In this document: piece after piece, positions 5,616 to 11,059 of the stretch | Position numbering within the stretch: the stretch's first letter is position 1 | How the letters are laid out: each line of letters begins with the position of its first letter | Translations under genes and position numbers: made by a program | IMG/VR virus record: IMGVR_UViG_3300035698_006116 | Location: 1 to 27,205 of that record | Source of the DNA: a virus | Direction: 5' to 3' (one strand) | DNA length: 27,205 nucleotides | Notes under the pieces: generated by a model | Databases searched by the model: none | What the model was told of the DNA's origin: nothing | What the model saw: only the letters and a program-made list of their open reading frames with translations

Positions 5616-5906
5616 GTGATTGTGGAACAAGATAAATTCATGAAAGCTGTCCAAGAGCTGTCAACTATGATCGCAGGCGCTGCCTACACTCAATATAATG
5701 CGTACGTTGCTGCTGGGTTTGACGATGAGCAGGCGATGCACTTGACTGCTAATTTTGTTGAAATGCTACAAGAAAAGTTCATGGATCGTAATCACAGTGT
5801 GCCTGAGATGCCTAGATGCTACACTACTGAAGCGTGTGTCTCAGAGCAGACTGCTATTTGTGAAGCATGTGAATTTAATAAAACTTGTGCTAGGGAACTG
5901 AGCTGA
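5616..5906 (+). CDS. Helical hypothetical protein with C-terminal cysteine cluster
   Basis: 96 residues; GTG at 5616 with GGAG 7 nt before it (GTG 5622 is an alternative). Residues about 8-55 are helical (AVQELSTMIAGAAYTQYNAY, then GFDDEQAMHLTANFVEML), a pattern common in small phage proteins. The C-terminal third has CYTTEACVSEQ, AICEACEF and KTCAREL, six cysteines that could form a zinc site. The stop TGA overlaps the nuclease start ATG by one base. Not recognised by name. Confidence 0.6.
   Translation: MIVEQDKFMKAVQELSTMIAGAAYTQYNAYVAAGFDDEQAMHLTANFVEMLQEKFMDRNHSVPEMPRCYTTEACVSEQTAICEACEFNKTCARELS
5794..5811 (+). repeat. 18-bp direct repeat, copy 2
   Basis: Second copy of ACAGTGTGCCTGAGATGC, 336 bp after the first. 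Confidence 0.8.
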
Positions 5907-6340
5907 TGACAAAGGCTGGAAACCGTAAGTGGGGTGAAACTAAGTTCACTAAGCATTTCTGCAAGTGCATTGAACATTGTAACGGCGTTACGTTTGCTGT
6001 TGTGGGAAGTGCTATGCAACAATCTGGCTGGCCTGATAGATACATCTGTCATAGAAGGTGGCGAGGATGGATCGAATTCAAGATGGGGTATGCTTCTTTA
6101 AGTGAGATTCAACATAAAGTCATTACTGATCTTGTAGAACGTGGTGATGTCGTCTACGTTGGCAGGATTCGCTGCAATAACTTCTTTGAACTATGTCATC
6201 CGCTCAGCGGTCAGACTCTTATGGCAACTGATCTAACCCCTTTTTGTTTAGATGAACAACGATCTGGGATGGAGTTCCTACGGATGTTGACTGTTTGTAT
6301 GGCACTTAGAACTTATTCAGGTTCACCGTTGAGTCGCTGA
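5906..6340 (+). CDS. VRR-NUC-like PD-(D/E)xK nuclease
   Basis: 144 residues. The active-site pattern of the VRR-NUC/Holliday-resolvase-like nuclease superfamily is present in order: an N-terminal helix with E11 (GETKFTKHF), GWPDR (P43-D44), IEFK (E57, K59), then SEIQ with Q69 and a helix leading to GDVVYVGR. In phages such enzymes act on branched or nicked DNA during replication, recombination or packaging. It sits at the end of the early cluster and its stop codon is the first base of the repeat region that follows, so it may act at that region (inference). The C-terminal 60 residues are less typical. Confidence 0.7.
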   Translation: MTKAGNRKWGETKFTKHFCKCIEHCNGVTFAVVGSAMQQSGWPDRYICHRRWRGWIEFKMGYASLSEIQHKVITDLVERGDVVYVGRIRCNNFFELCHPLSGQTLMATDLTPFCLDEQRSGMEFLRMLTVCMALRTYSGSPLSR

Positions 6341-6354
6341 TTGTCAGTTATCCT
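6340..6354 (+). repeat. 15-bp iteron-like repeat, copy 1 (one mismatch)
   Basis: ATTGTCAGTTATCCT; differs from copies 3 and 4 by A for G at position 7. It forms an inverted pair with copy 2. Confidence 0.75.
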
Positions 6355-6360
6355 ACAAGA

Positions 6361-6377
6361 ATGTTTTTCAAAAACAT
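6361..6377. repeat. Perfect hairpin inside the inverted repeat pair
   Basis: ATGTTTTT-c-AAAAACAT, eight base pairs around one base, nested between repeat copies 1 and 2, so the whole 6340-6393 segment can form a cruciform or an RNA stem-loop. Confidence 0.7.
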
Positions 6378-6378
6378 A

Positions 6379-6393
6379 GGGATAACCGACAAT
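6379..6393 (-). repeat. 15-bp iteron-like repeat, copy 2 (inverted)
   Basis: The reverse complement reads ATTGTCGGTTATCCC, matching copies 3 and 4 over 14 bases. Confidence 0.75.
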
Positions 6394-6620
6394 GGTAAGT
6401 CTACAAATATTCTCTGATTCTCTCAGAATTAAGTACTACATTACAGGTATACCAATATAGAAGTATATATAGAGTAGATAAGGTAATTTGTTTTTATGTA
6501 TAAATATATATATATACTGTACTTACACTATATAGAATTGTTGTTTAGACGGTGACAATAGAGTGACATTGATGAACGTAGAAAAAACTGACTTTTTGAT
6601 CGGTGCCCTGTGGACTTGCG

Positions 6621-6635
6621 ATTGTCGGTTATCCT
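6621..6635 (+). repeat. 15-bp iteron-like repeat, copy 3
   Basis: ATTGTCGGTTATCCT, identical to copy 4. Confidence 0.8.
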
Positions 6636-6657
6636 TGTGCTTTCACTGTATTGTGGC

Positions 6658-6672
6658 ATTGTCGGTTATCCT
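6658..6672 (+). repeat. 15-bp iteron-like repeat, copy 4
   Basis: ATTGTCGGTTATCCT, 37 bp downstream of copy 3 and 18 bp before the next start codon, where a bound protein could also affect expression. Confidence 0.8.
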
Positions 6673-6689
6673 ATGAAAGAGCTTTTACA

Positions 6690-7034
6690 ATGATCAACGA
6701 TCCATCTATATTGAAACATTTACCCGAAGATATTCAAAAGACTAATCAAGATGAGAATGAATACCATACCATGAAAAAGGCGTGGGATGAGAGTTGGGCG
6801 GAGTATCAGCAGTTCAATCGGAAGAAAACGCGAGAAGCATTATTAAATGCGTTAGTTCCTGAGCGGTGCTGCCCGGTCTGTGAGCGCGTCTTTCTACGGT
6901 CGAGGTCCTGGGTGTTCATGACTCAGCGCCTCTTCTTCATCTTGAGAAACACTGAAAGAAACCCAGTTCAACGTGACATATTCATAGAAAAGAAGATCGT
7001 ATGTCGCAGTTGCTACTATAAATATTTTGTTTAA
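6690..7034 (+). CDS. Zinc-ribbon hypothetical protein
   Basis: 114 residues from ATG 6690; a longer ORF starts at 6603, but its first part is encoded by the 15-bp repeats and reads poorly. The N-terminal half is helical and charged (MKKAWDESWAEYQQFNRKKTRE). The C-terminal half has CCPVCERV and, about 45 residues later, CRSCYYKYF, a four-cysteine zinc-ribbon arrangement with a basic insert. Being the first gene after the repeat region, it is a candidate for a protein acting there, but nothing in the sequence proves it. SD is weak (GAAAGAG). Confidence 0.55.
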   Translation: MINDPSILKHLPEDIQKTNQDENEYHTMKKAWDESWAEYQQFNRKKTREALLNALVPERCCPVCERVFLRSRSWVFMTQRLFFILRNTERNPVQRDIFIEKKIVCRSCYYKYFV

Positions 7035-7057
7035 GGACTTGTAGATCATGAAAAACG

Positions 7058-7153
7058 GTGAAGCAAAAAATTGATCAAACGTTTACGATTCCGAAAGGTT
7101 ACTTTGTAACGCAAGTTAATCTAGATGCATTAAATCAGGACCATAGAATATGA
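7058..7153 (+). CDS. 31-34 residue protein, start unclear (possible frameshift)
   Basis: GTG at 7058 begins MKQKIDQTFTIPKGYFVTQV and ends at TGA 7151-7153, overlapping the next ATG as ATGA, which argues it is translated. There is no SD for the GTG. An ATG at 7048 with AAGGA 10 nt upstream is one base out of frame: removing one A from AAAAAC (7051-7056) would give MKTVKQKIDQTF. A homopolymer length error or a true mutation could explain this. Function unknown. Confidence 0.45.
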   Translation: MKQKIDQTFTIPKGYFVTQVNLDALNQDHRI

Positions 7154-7359
7154 GTGACATTTTTAAACTGTACGAGAAACGTTACACGTTAGATTCAGCT
7201 GCTTTGATCTCAGCACCTCTTGACGCAGAACTCACGTTAAGTGAATTTGCTTATCAAGCAGATTGGTCCACGAGTTACCAATGGAAACTTGAGAATGATC
7301 GGGTCAAAACTATCTCAGAAGAAACGAAAAAAGTTATTGACTCCGTACTGCAACTGTGA
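7150..7359 (+). CDS. Cro/CI-like helix-turn-helix protein
   Basis: 69 residues. The stretch LTLSEFAYQADWSTSYQWKL (about 29-48) followed by ENDRVKTISEETKKVIDSVL matches the HTH layout of XRE/Cro proteins: helix 2 (SEFAYQA), turn, recognition helix (STSYQWKLEN) and a closing helix after an IS.ET motif. It would bind DNA, perhaps the 15-bp repeats or the dyad before the terminase operon (inference). Its own 3' end carries the -35 of a strong promoter. Start ATG overlaps the upstream gene. Alternative: a divergent HTH-like fold without DNA binding. Confidence 0.5.
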   Translation: MSDIFKLYEKRYTLDSAALISAPLDAELTLSEFAYQADWSTSYQWKLENDRVKTISEETKKVIDSVLQL

Positions 7360-7365
7360 TATAAT
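7337..7365 (+). promoter_or_regulatory. Sigma70 promoter, predicted leaderless start at 7372
   Basis: TTGACT (7337-7342), 17-bp spacer, TATAAT (7360-7365). The usual start point, seven bases after the -10, falls on the A of the ATG at 7372. The -35 lies within the end of the HTH gene. Confidence 0.65.
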
Positions 7366-7371
7366 AGTACA

Positions 7372-7629
7372 ATGGACAAGGTACAGACAGCAATAGACGA
7401 AATTCGAGAAACTATGACTAAAGCTCGTAGTTCTACGTCGTCTTTTGTTCTATGTATTCTATGCGGAAACGACGAATACGTTGGATATCGACCGTTTGCT
7501 GAAACTACAGATTTAGAAGCCAATAATGTCGTATATAGTCTATGTGACCCACATCATCCTATAGAGCACTTACAACAGTCTGTTTTGCTTTCATTAATAA
7601 GTAGAATTAAAGTATATGGAGAAGTCTAA
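7372..7629 (+). CDS. Small zinc-binding-like hypothetical protein, probably leaderless mRNA
   Basis: 85 residues: MDKVQTAIDEIRETMTKARS helix, then CILCGNDEYVGYRP and, further on, LCDPHHPIEHL. The CxxC plus C..HH residues could bind zinc. No SD precedes the ATG; instead a consensus promoter is placed to start transcription on the ATG. The stop TAA overlaps the next ATG. Unknown function. It may be expressed independently of the upstream block, and possibly regulated by the HTH protein encoded just before it (inference). Confidence 0.6.
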   Translation: MDKVQTAIDEIRETMTKARSSTSSFVLCILCGNDEYVGYRPFAETTDLEANNVVYSLCDPHHPIEHLQQSVLLSLISRIKVYGEV

Positions 7630-7901
7630 TGGCAGAGTTTAAAGCAGCATATCGGCACGGTGACAAAGTTAGAGACGTTATCAGCAAGTTTGAAGGTATC
7701 GTTATCGCGATCACCTTTCACGCGACTGGATGTGTGCACTATGGACTATGTTCAACGAAGCTAGGTGAGTACGGAAAAATCACTGATTGGGAATGGTTCG
7801 ACGAGACTCGACTTACGATGATCAGTCCAAGTGCTGTTACTATTACTTTTGGTAAAAAGGAGAAGACCGGTGGCCCTAGTCAAGAGTGTCCAATCTGTTG
7901 A
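7629..7901 (+). CDS. Small phage protein of the GDKVRD...GIV type
   Basis: 90 residues: YRHGDKVRDVISKFEGIVIA, then TGCVHYGLCS and EWFDETRLTMI. This layout (G-D-x-V-x-D, F-x-G-I-V, T-G-C, W-F-D-E-x-R-L) is a recurrent small-protein family in phage and prophage genomes, presumably an SH3-like beta barrel, with no assigned role that I know. Ends QECPIC. TAATG overlap with the gene before it. Confidence 0.65.
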   Translation: MAEFKAAYRHGDKVRDVISKFEGIVIAITFHATGCVHYGLCSTKLGEYGKITDWEWFDETRLTMISPSAVTITFGKKEKTGGPSQECPIC

Positions 7902-7902
7902 T

Positions 7903-8076
7903 GTGATACGTCACAAGACGACACGAGTCGTGCATACTTATCAATCGTCAGAACGATGTCAGGGACGATCAGCTATATTTACTGTTATTGATGATCCCGA
8001 GCCATCATTTGAGACACGGGTAAAACTGCATGCGAACATGAATAAAAGGAAGTACGTTGAATCGAGGTGGATATAA
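7903..8076 (+). CDS. 57-residue basic hypothetical protein (GTG start)
   Basis: GTG at 7903, two bases after the preceding stop, gives MIRHKTTRVVHTYQSSERCQ and continues to TAA 8074-8076, which overlaps the next ATG. Positively charged with a predicted strand-rich middle (AIFTVIDDPEPSFETRVKL). No good SD, so coupled translation is likely. The open frame extends further upstream (7831), but that part overlaps the previous gene. Not recognised. Confidence 0.5.
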   Translation: MIRHKTTRVVHTYQSSERCQGRSAIFTVIDDPEPSFETRVKLHANMNKRKYVESRWI

Positions 8077-8345
8077 TGACAGGACTGTTTGCGTTATCAC
8101 CAGAAGCGCTTTTGCAAGAGCCAACAGTCAAGCAAGCTTGCAAAGAAATGGATATCGAAGTAAGTACGATATGCATTTATCATCTCGCGTTTATTATGCG
8201 AACTAAGATGATAGAATTCGGTTACCAAAGATACTGGTTCGGACATATGATGGATCAAGCTTTACCGATCTACATTAACGACTTCAGCCCGGTATGCTGG
8301 GTCGCAGCCGGAGTGACTACATATCTTGAAAGGTGCGTGTTATAA
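8076..8345 (+). CDS. Helical hypothetical protein
   Basis: 89 residues from ATG 8076 (TAATG overlap; GAGG-type SD close upstream; a GTG at 8067 is less likely). MTGLFALSPEALLQEPTVKQ, then several amphipathic helices with YHLAFIMRTKMIEFGYQRYW. No cysteine cluster or catalytic motif. It forms a three-gene coupled run with its neighbours. Unknown. Confidence 0.55.
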   Translation: MTGLFALSPEALLQEPTVKQACKEMDIEVSTICIYHLAFIMRTKMIEFGYQRYWFGHMMDQALPIYINDFSPVCWVAAGVTTYLERCVL

Positions 8346-8578
8346 TGTCTTGTCCAACGTGTGACCACACAATGCAAAACGTAGCACCCGAATTGTTCTG
8401 GTGCCTACGATGCGGCACACTACGAGACCGCACGCATGAGAACGATAGTACATCAATGCTTGTAAACCGTGTCGCGAATCTATTCGCGGTAATCAAAGAT
8501 GAATGTCATAAGACGATTCCACAGGTTGTAGACTACGCTCGTGTCATCGGGATATTCGAATCGGTTAGAAAGGAGTAA
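8345..8578 (+). CDS. Small zinc-ribbon protein
   Basis: 77 residues from ATG 8345 (TAATG overlap). CPTCDHTM near the start and CLRCGTLR about 17 residues later form a rubredoxin-like zinc knuckle pair; the rest is a helix. Similar zinc-ribbon heads are found on many tiny phage proteins. No SD beyond coding sequence of the previous gene. Confidence 0.6.
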   Translation: MSCPTCDHTMQNVAPELFWCLRCGTLRDRTHENDSTSMLVNRVANLFAVIKDECHKTIPQVVDYARVIGIFESVRKE

Positions 8579-8599
8579 AGTTAAGAAGTACGTAGTTAG

Positions 8600-8629
8600 T
8601 TGTCAAGTTGTTTAAATGGAACGTTTTAT
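8600..8629 (+). promoter_or_regulatory. Possible promoter before the outer-membrane barrel gene
   Basis: TTGTCA (8600-8605), 18-bp spacer, TTTTAT (8624-8629). Five of six and four of six consensus matches. Weak alone, but it sits in a 64-bp gap before a gene that also has a hairpin after it. Confidence 0.3.
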
Positions 8630-8642
8630 TAAGGAGAACGAA

Positions 8643-9221
8643 ATGAAGTTCACGTGGTTGTTGTCGGTTTTGTCTATCTTGATTCTTTGTACGCCGTGCA
8701 TGGCTGTTAACTTTTTGGTCGGTGGAAAGTACTTGGACACAGACCGTACGTCACCGTTCGATTACTCTGCAGGAGGCTACGTTCAACTTCGAGAGATTAT
8801 TAAAGATGACATTTCTCTCGGCATGAAATTGGGCTTTGATCGTACCAGTGTCAGCCCAGAGTCCAGTAAAGGACGACGATCCACAGAGAAGATATCTGGG
8901 AATGTGAAGACGTTTAATCTTGGTCTTTCTGCTATCTGGGAAATCAGATCTAATTGGGAACTCGAAGCAGGTGGAGCTTACAATTGGATTAACGACTCTG
9001 ATGTTCAAGAAGTTCAAACACAGTCCTGTCGACGTAGAACGAAGACCCGCACGTTGAACCATGAGTACAATGATTACATTACGGGATTCATCCAAACGAA
9101 TCTGATTAAACCGTTGAATGATGACACCGCAGTTCTGTTCGGTCTTGGTTATCAAATCCAAGAAGAGTTCCGAGACATGAACGGTGCTTACTGCACTCTT
9201 GCTGTCATGTTTAAACACTAA
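8643..9221 (+). CDS. Predicted outer-membrane beta-barrel protein
   Basis: 192 residues; ATG 8643 with a strong SD (TAAGGAGAACGAA). A Sec signal peptide covers about residues 1-21 (LLSVLSILILCTPCMA). The mature part alternates polar and hydrophobic residues in strands of 8-12 ending in aromatic girdles (YSAGGYVQLREI, ISLGMKLGF, FNLGLSAIW, WELEAGGAYNW, DYITGFIQTNLI, AVLFGLGYQI, YCTLAVMFKH), as in eight-stranded barrels of the OmpW/OmpX kind. Phage-borne barrels usually alter the surface of infected cells, blocking other phages or aiding the host. It stands apart from its neighbours, with a possible promoter before and a hairpin after. Confidence 0.6.
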   Translation: MKFTWLLSVLSILILCTPCMAVNFLVGGKYLDTDRTSPFDYSAGGYVQLREIIKDDISLGMKLGFDRTSVSPESSKGRRSTEKISGNVKTFNLGLSAIWEIRSNWELEAGGAYNWINDSDVQEVQTQSCRRRTKTRTLNHEYNDYITGFIQTNLIKPLNDDTAVLFGLGYQIQEEFRDMNGAYCTLAVMFKH

Positions 9222-9230
9222 CGGTTCACA

Positions 9231-9264
9231 ACGCTCCTAGCCCAGACCGTTGGACTAGGAGCGT
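9231..9264 (+). terminator. Perfect 10-bp hairpin after the barrel gene
   Basis: ACGCTCCTAG (9231-9240) and CTAGGAGCGT (9255-9264) pair exactly; CCA/TGG inside can extend the stem. Only a short pyrimidine stretch (cttggttt) follows, so termination may be partial. Confidence 0.55.
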
Positions 9265-9282
9265 CTTGGTTTAAGGCAAACA

Positions 9283-9444
9283 ATGGGACATCAAAGAAGA
9301 CTGAAGAAACTGTTGGCTAAAGCTGTTAACGGCCCGACGAAAGCCGTTCGAATCATAACAGATAAAAAAGGTAAAAAGGTAGGCATTGTGAAGTATAGTC
9401 TATTACGTTTTGCCAAGGTCCTTAACAAGAATAGAAAGGAGTAA
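9283..9444 (+). CDS. 53-residue highly basic protein
   Basis: ATG at 9283 with AAGG upstream. MGHQRRLKKLLAKAVNGPTK, then RIITDKKGKKVGIVKYSLLRF and a Lys/Arg/Asn tail. The strong positive charge suggests nucleic-acid binding; no named fold. Its last codons (AAG GAG TAA) supply the SD for the next gene. Confidence 0.55.
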   Translation: MGHQRRLKKLLAKAVNGPTKAVRIITDKKGKKVGIVKYSLLRFAKVLNKNRKE

Positions 9445-9447
9445 TGA

Positions 9448-9708
9448 ATGTCACGCGAAGAAGAAAAGCTACAGTTAGAACAATGCCTTGACGCTTTCGC
9501 TGAGACACTGCGAGCCCGAGTCATGGAACGATTTGAGCAACAATGGGTAGGATGGGACGATCCACGAATCGCAACGTCTGCGTTCGAAGGCAACGCCCAA
9601 CGATGCTTAATTGAAAACGACTTTGTAGATGCTGCAGGTTACGTGATGTTCCTATGGTATCGTGAACAAGCTGGCATGAACAGTACCGACTTAGCTGGAG
9701 GAGGTTAG
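9448..9708 (+). CDS. Small helical phage protein (GWDDP...DAAGYVMFLW type)
   Basis: 86 residues. QWVGWDDPRI followed by a helix and NDFVDAAGYVMFLWYREQAG matches a common phage pattern in which GWD and, later, D..DvAN..M.L are conserved; this is often found near nucleotide-metabolism or MazG-like genes, although its biochemical role is unproven. SD AAGGAG immediately upstream. The stop is directly followed by the radical SAM start. Confidence 0.6.
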   Translation: MSREEEKLQLEQCLDAFAETLRARVMERFEQQWVGWDDPRIATSAFEGNAQRCLIENDFVDAAGYVMFLWYREQAGMNSTDLAGGG

Positions 9709-10608
9709 ATGGTTTCATGGATGAAGATGGGTACGTTACCGCCGCTGTCTGTAGATGAGGAGTACCCGCCACCGACTCGAATGTCGATAGAGACGTCGAG
9801 TAAGTGTAATCGCAGATGCTCGTTCTGCCCAACAAGCACTGGGATCCGAGATCACGAGCAACGACTCATGACTGACAGTCTCTTTAAGCATATCGCTAGT
9901 CAAATACCTAAGGAAACAAAGATCATCCAACTGTTCCGCTTGAACGAACCGTTACTCGATCCGAAGCTTTGCAAACGAGCCGCATATCTTCGTTCTATTG
10001 GCTATAAAGGGACGATCTACGTTGCGACGAATGGTGACACGTTAACATCGCGCGATGATCTGGATTTCGCTATTGAAAAGATATGGGCTCTCAAGCGCGC
10101 TGGCGTCAACGTTCTTAGTGTGGACATTTACGATGACGAAACAGCTGAGAAACGTGTTAACCGAATGAACGAGCTTACTAAACTTTTGCTTAGGTTCAGC
10201 AGCCATTTCCGCTGGACAGACAGTCGGTACCAGAGCCACGCTCGTAAGTTCATGCATCTTAATGTCACTGACATGAGGCCCAACGCTAAACGAGACAAGA
10301 CTTCTCAATGGCACAACTTCGGTCTTGATATGAATGTGAAGGGAATTGAGGCTCGATGCGCTCGGCCTATGAGACATCAAGTTATCCTCTATAACGGTGA
10401 GGTCGAGTTCTGCTGTGCGACTAATCCCGGTGATAAGCGCTTAGAGCGTTGCGGCGATGCTAACCATACATCATTGAAAGAACTATGGAACTGTGAATTA
10501 ATGCATCGCTACCGCTTGAAGCTACAGACTGGTGACAGATCGTTACTGGGATGTGACATATGTGATCTGAAAACAGCGTACGCCCACATAACGAGGAGAG
10601 TGAAATGA
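9709..10608 (+). CDS. Radical SAM enzyme with SPASM-like C-terminal cluster
   Basis: 299 residues. CNRRCSFC at 33-40 is the CxxxCxxC motif that holds the radical SAM [4Fe-4S] cluster. The usual GGEP appears as RLNEPLLDP (78-86), and IYVATNGD (103-110) is the next conserved strand. C217, C235/C236, C248, C282 and C285 form a SPASM-like auxiliary iron-sulfur region (ILYNGEVEFCC is typical). Such enzymes use S-adenosylmethionine radicals to modify peptides, proteins, nucleotides or sugars. SD AGGAGG lies at the end of the preceding gene; ATGA overlap with the next gene. The substrate cannot be told; peptide or DNA-base modification are both possible. Confidence 0.8.
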   Translation: MVSWMKMGTLPPLSVDEEYPPPTRMSIETSSKCNRRCSFCPTSTGIRDHEQRLMTDSLFKHIASQIPKETKIIQLFRLNEPLLDPKLCKRAAYLRSIGYKGTIYVATNGDTLTSRDDLDFAIEKIWALKRAGVNVLSVDIYDDETAEKRVNRMNELTKLLLRFSSHFRWTDSRYQSHARKFMHLNVTDMRPNAKRDKTSQWHNFGLDMNVKGIEARCARPMRHQVILYNGEVEFCCATNPGDKRLERCGDANHTSLKELWNCELMHRYRLKLQTGDRSLLGCDICDLKTAYAHITRRVK

Positions 10609-10880
10609 CACCGCACGACACGTTAGTAGAGATCCAAGAAGTAAATGCACTGACTAAGGAGCTCAACGCTCGCAGACATCAGTTCCTACGAGCCGCAGGC
10701 TGGATGCACGGCTGCGATATGCCGTTAGGCCATCCTCGTTTGATATACTCCAAGAAGTTCGGAAAGAATCTTGTAGTAAAAAACGCAGTTGACGCTTTAA
10801 TGGTCGAGTATTCTATCGGGATGCTTATGGTGGGAAAGACTCCACCCGAAGAAGAAGAGGTCTTCCCAGAAGAAGCTTAG
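10605..10880 (+). CDS. Small protein coupled to the radical SAM gene
   Basis: 91 residues, ATG overlapping the stop of the radical SAM gene. N-terminal helix TLVEIQEVNALTKELNARRH, then a central GWMHGCDMPLGHP with the single cysteine, then a basic strand, a helix and a very acidic tail (TPPEEEEVFPEEA). The coupling suggests joint function, as partner, substrate or chaperone; a precursor peptide role would be speculation. Similar small phage proteins exist without radical SAM neighbours. Confidence 0.6.
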   Translation: MTPHDTLVEIQEVNALTKELNARRHQFLRAAGWMHGCDMPLGHPRLIYSKKFGKNLVVKNAVDALMVEYSIGMLMVGKTPPEEEEVFPEEA

Positions 10881-10900
10881 TTCATCCCAGTAACAACGAG

Positions 10901-10934
10901 ACGGCACACCTGTATTAAACGACGGGTGTGTCGT
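10901..10934 (+). terminator. Hairpin terminator-like structure
   Basis: ACGGCACACC (10901-10910) pairs with GGTGTGTCGT (10925-10934, one G-T pair) around 14 bases. A weak T-rich stretch (tttatattt) lies after about 6 bases. It separates the early block from the head operon. Confidence 0.5.
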
Positions 10935-10993
10935 AGTGCATTTATATTTGAGCAATTTGAGAAATTTTAAAGTGAACCAAGTGGTGCAAAAGT

Positions 10994-11016
10994 AATGTCA
11001 CTTAGGTGTTGACATT
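10994..11016. promoter_or_regulatory. Dyad overlapping the terminase promoter -35 (putative operator)
   Basis: AATGTCA (10994-11000) and TGACATT (11010-11016) are exact inverted half-sites with a 9-bp centre. The right half covers the -35 hexamer, a classic repressor position. The binding protein is not known. Confidence 0.45.
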
Positions 11017-11036
11017 GAGAATAATAAGTGTATAAT
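11009..11036 (+). promoter_or_regulatory. Strong sigma70 promoter for the head operon
   Basis: Consensus TTGACA (11009-11014), 16-bp spacer, consensus TATAAT (11031-11036). The predicted start near 11043 gives a leader of only about 17 nt that begins with the AGGAG ribosome site of the gene at 11060. Confidence 0.75.
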
Positions 11037-11059
11037 ACTTATAGGAGAAAAACACGAAC

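Larger units (their letters stand above)
6341..6689. other. Gene-poor repeat-flanked AT-rich region (candidate origin/control region)
   Basis: About 350 bp without a convincing gene. From the left: an inverted pair of the 15-bp repeat enclosing a perfect 8-bp hairpin, then a strongly AT-rich tract (about 6400-6550, with TATATATA runs at 6464-6469 and around 6505-6515), then two direct copies of the 15-bp repeat 37 bp apart, just before the gene at 6690. Repeats beside an AT-rich unwinding-like tract are typical of replication origins; multi-operator control regions are the alternative. A 34-codon ORF (6572..6676) runs through the repeats without an SD and was not accepted. Confidence 0.5.

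Noticed and set aside
6441-6469. Promoter-like boxes TTACAG and TATATA 17 bp apart in the AT-rich tract
   Set aside because: The -35 box is poor and TATATA is expected by chance in such AT-rich sequence.
6572-6676. 34-codon ORF starting MNVEKTDFLIGALW
   Set aside because: No SD, and its second half is encoded by the 15-bp repeats, so it is more likely non-coding.
8751-9218. 155-residue ORF on the minus strand
   Set aside because: It is a frame shadow of the beta-barrel gene, which has SD, signal peptide and family-like pattern; nothing supports the minus strand.
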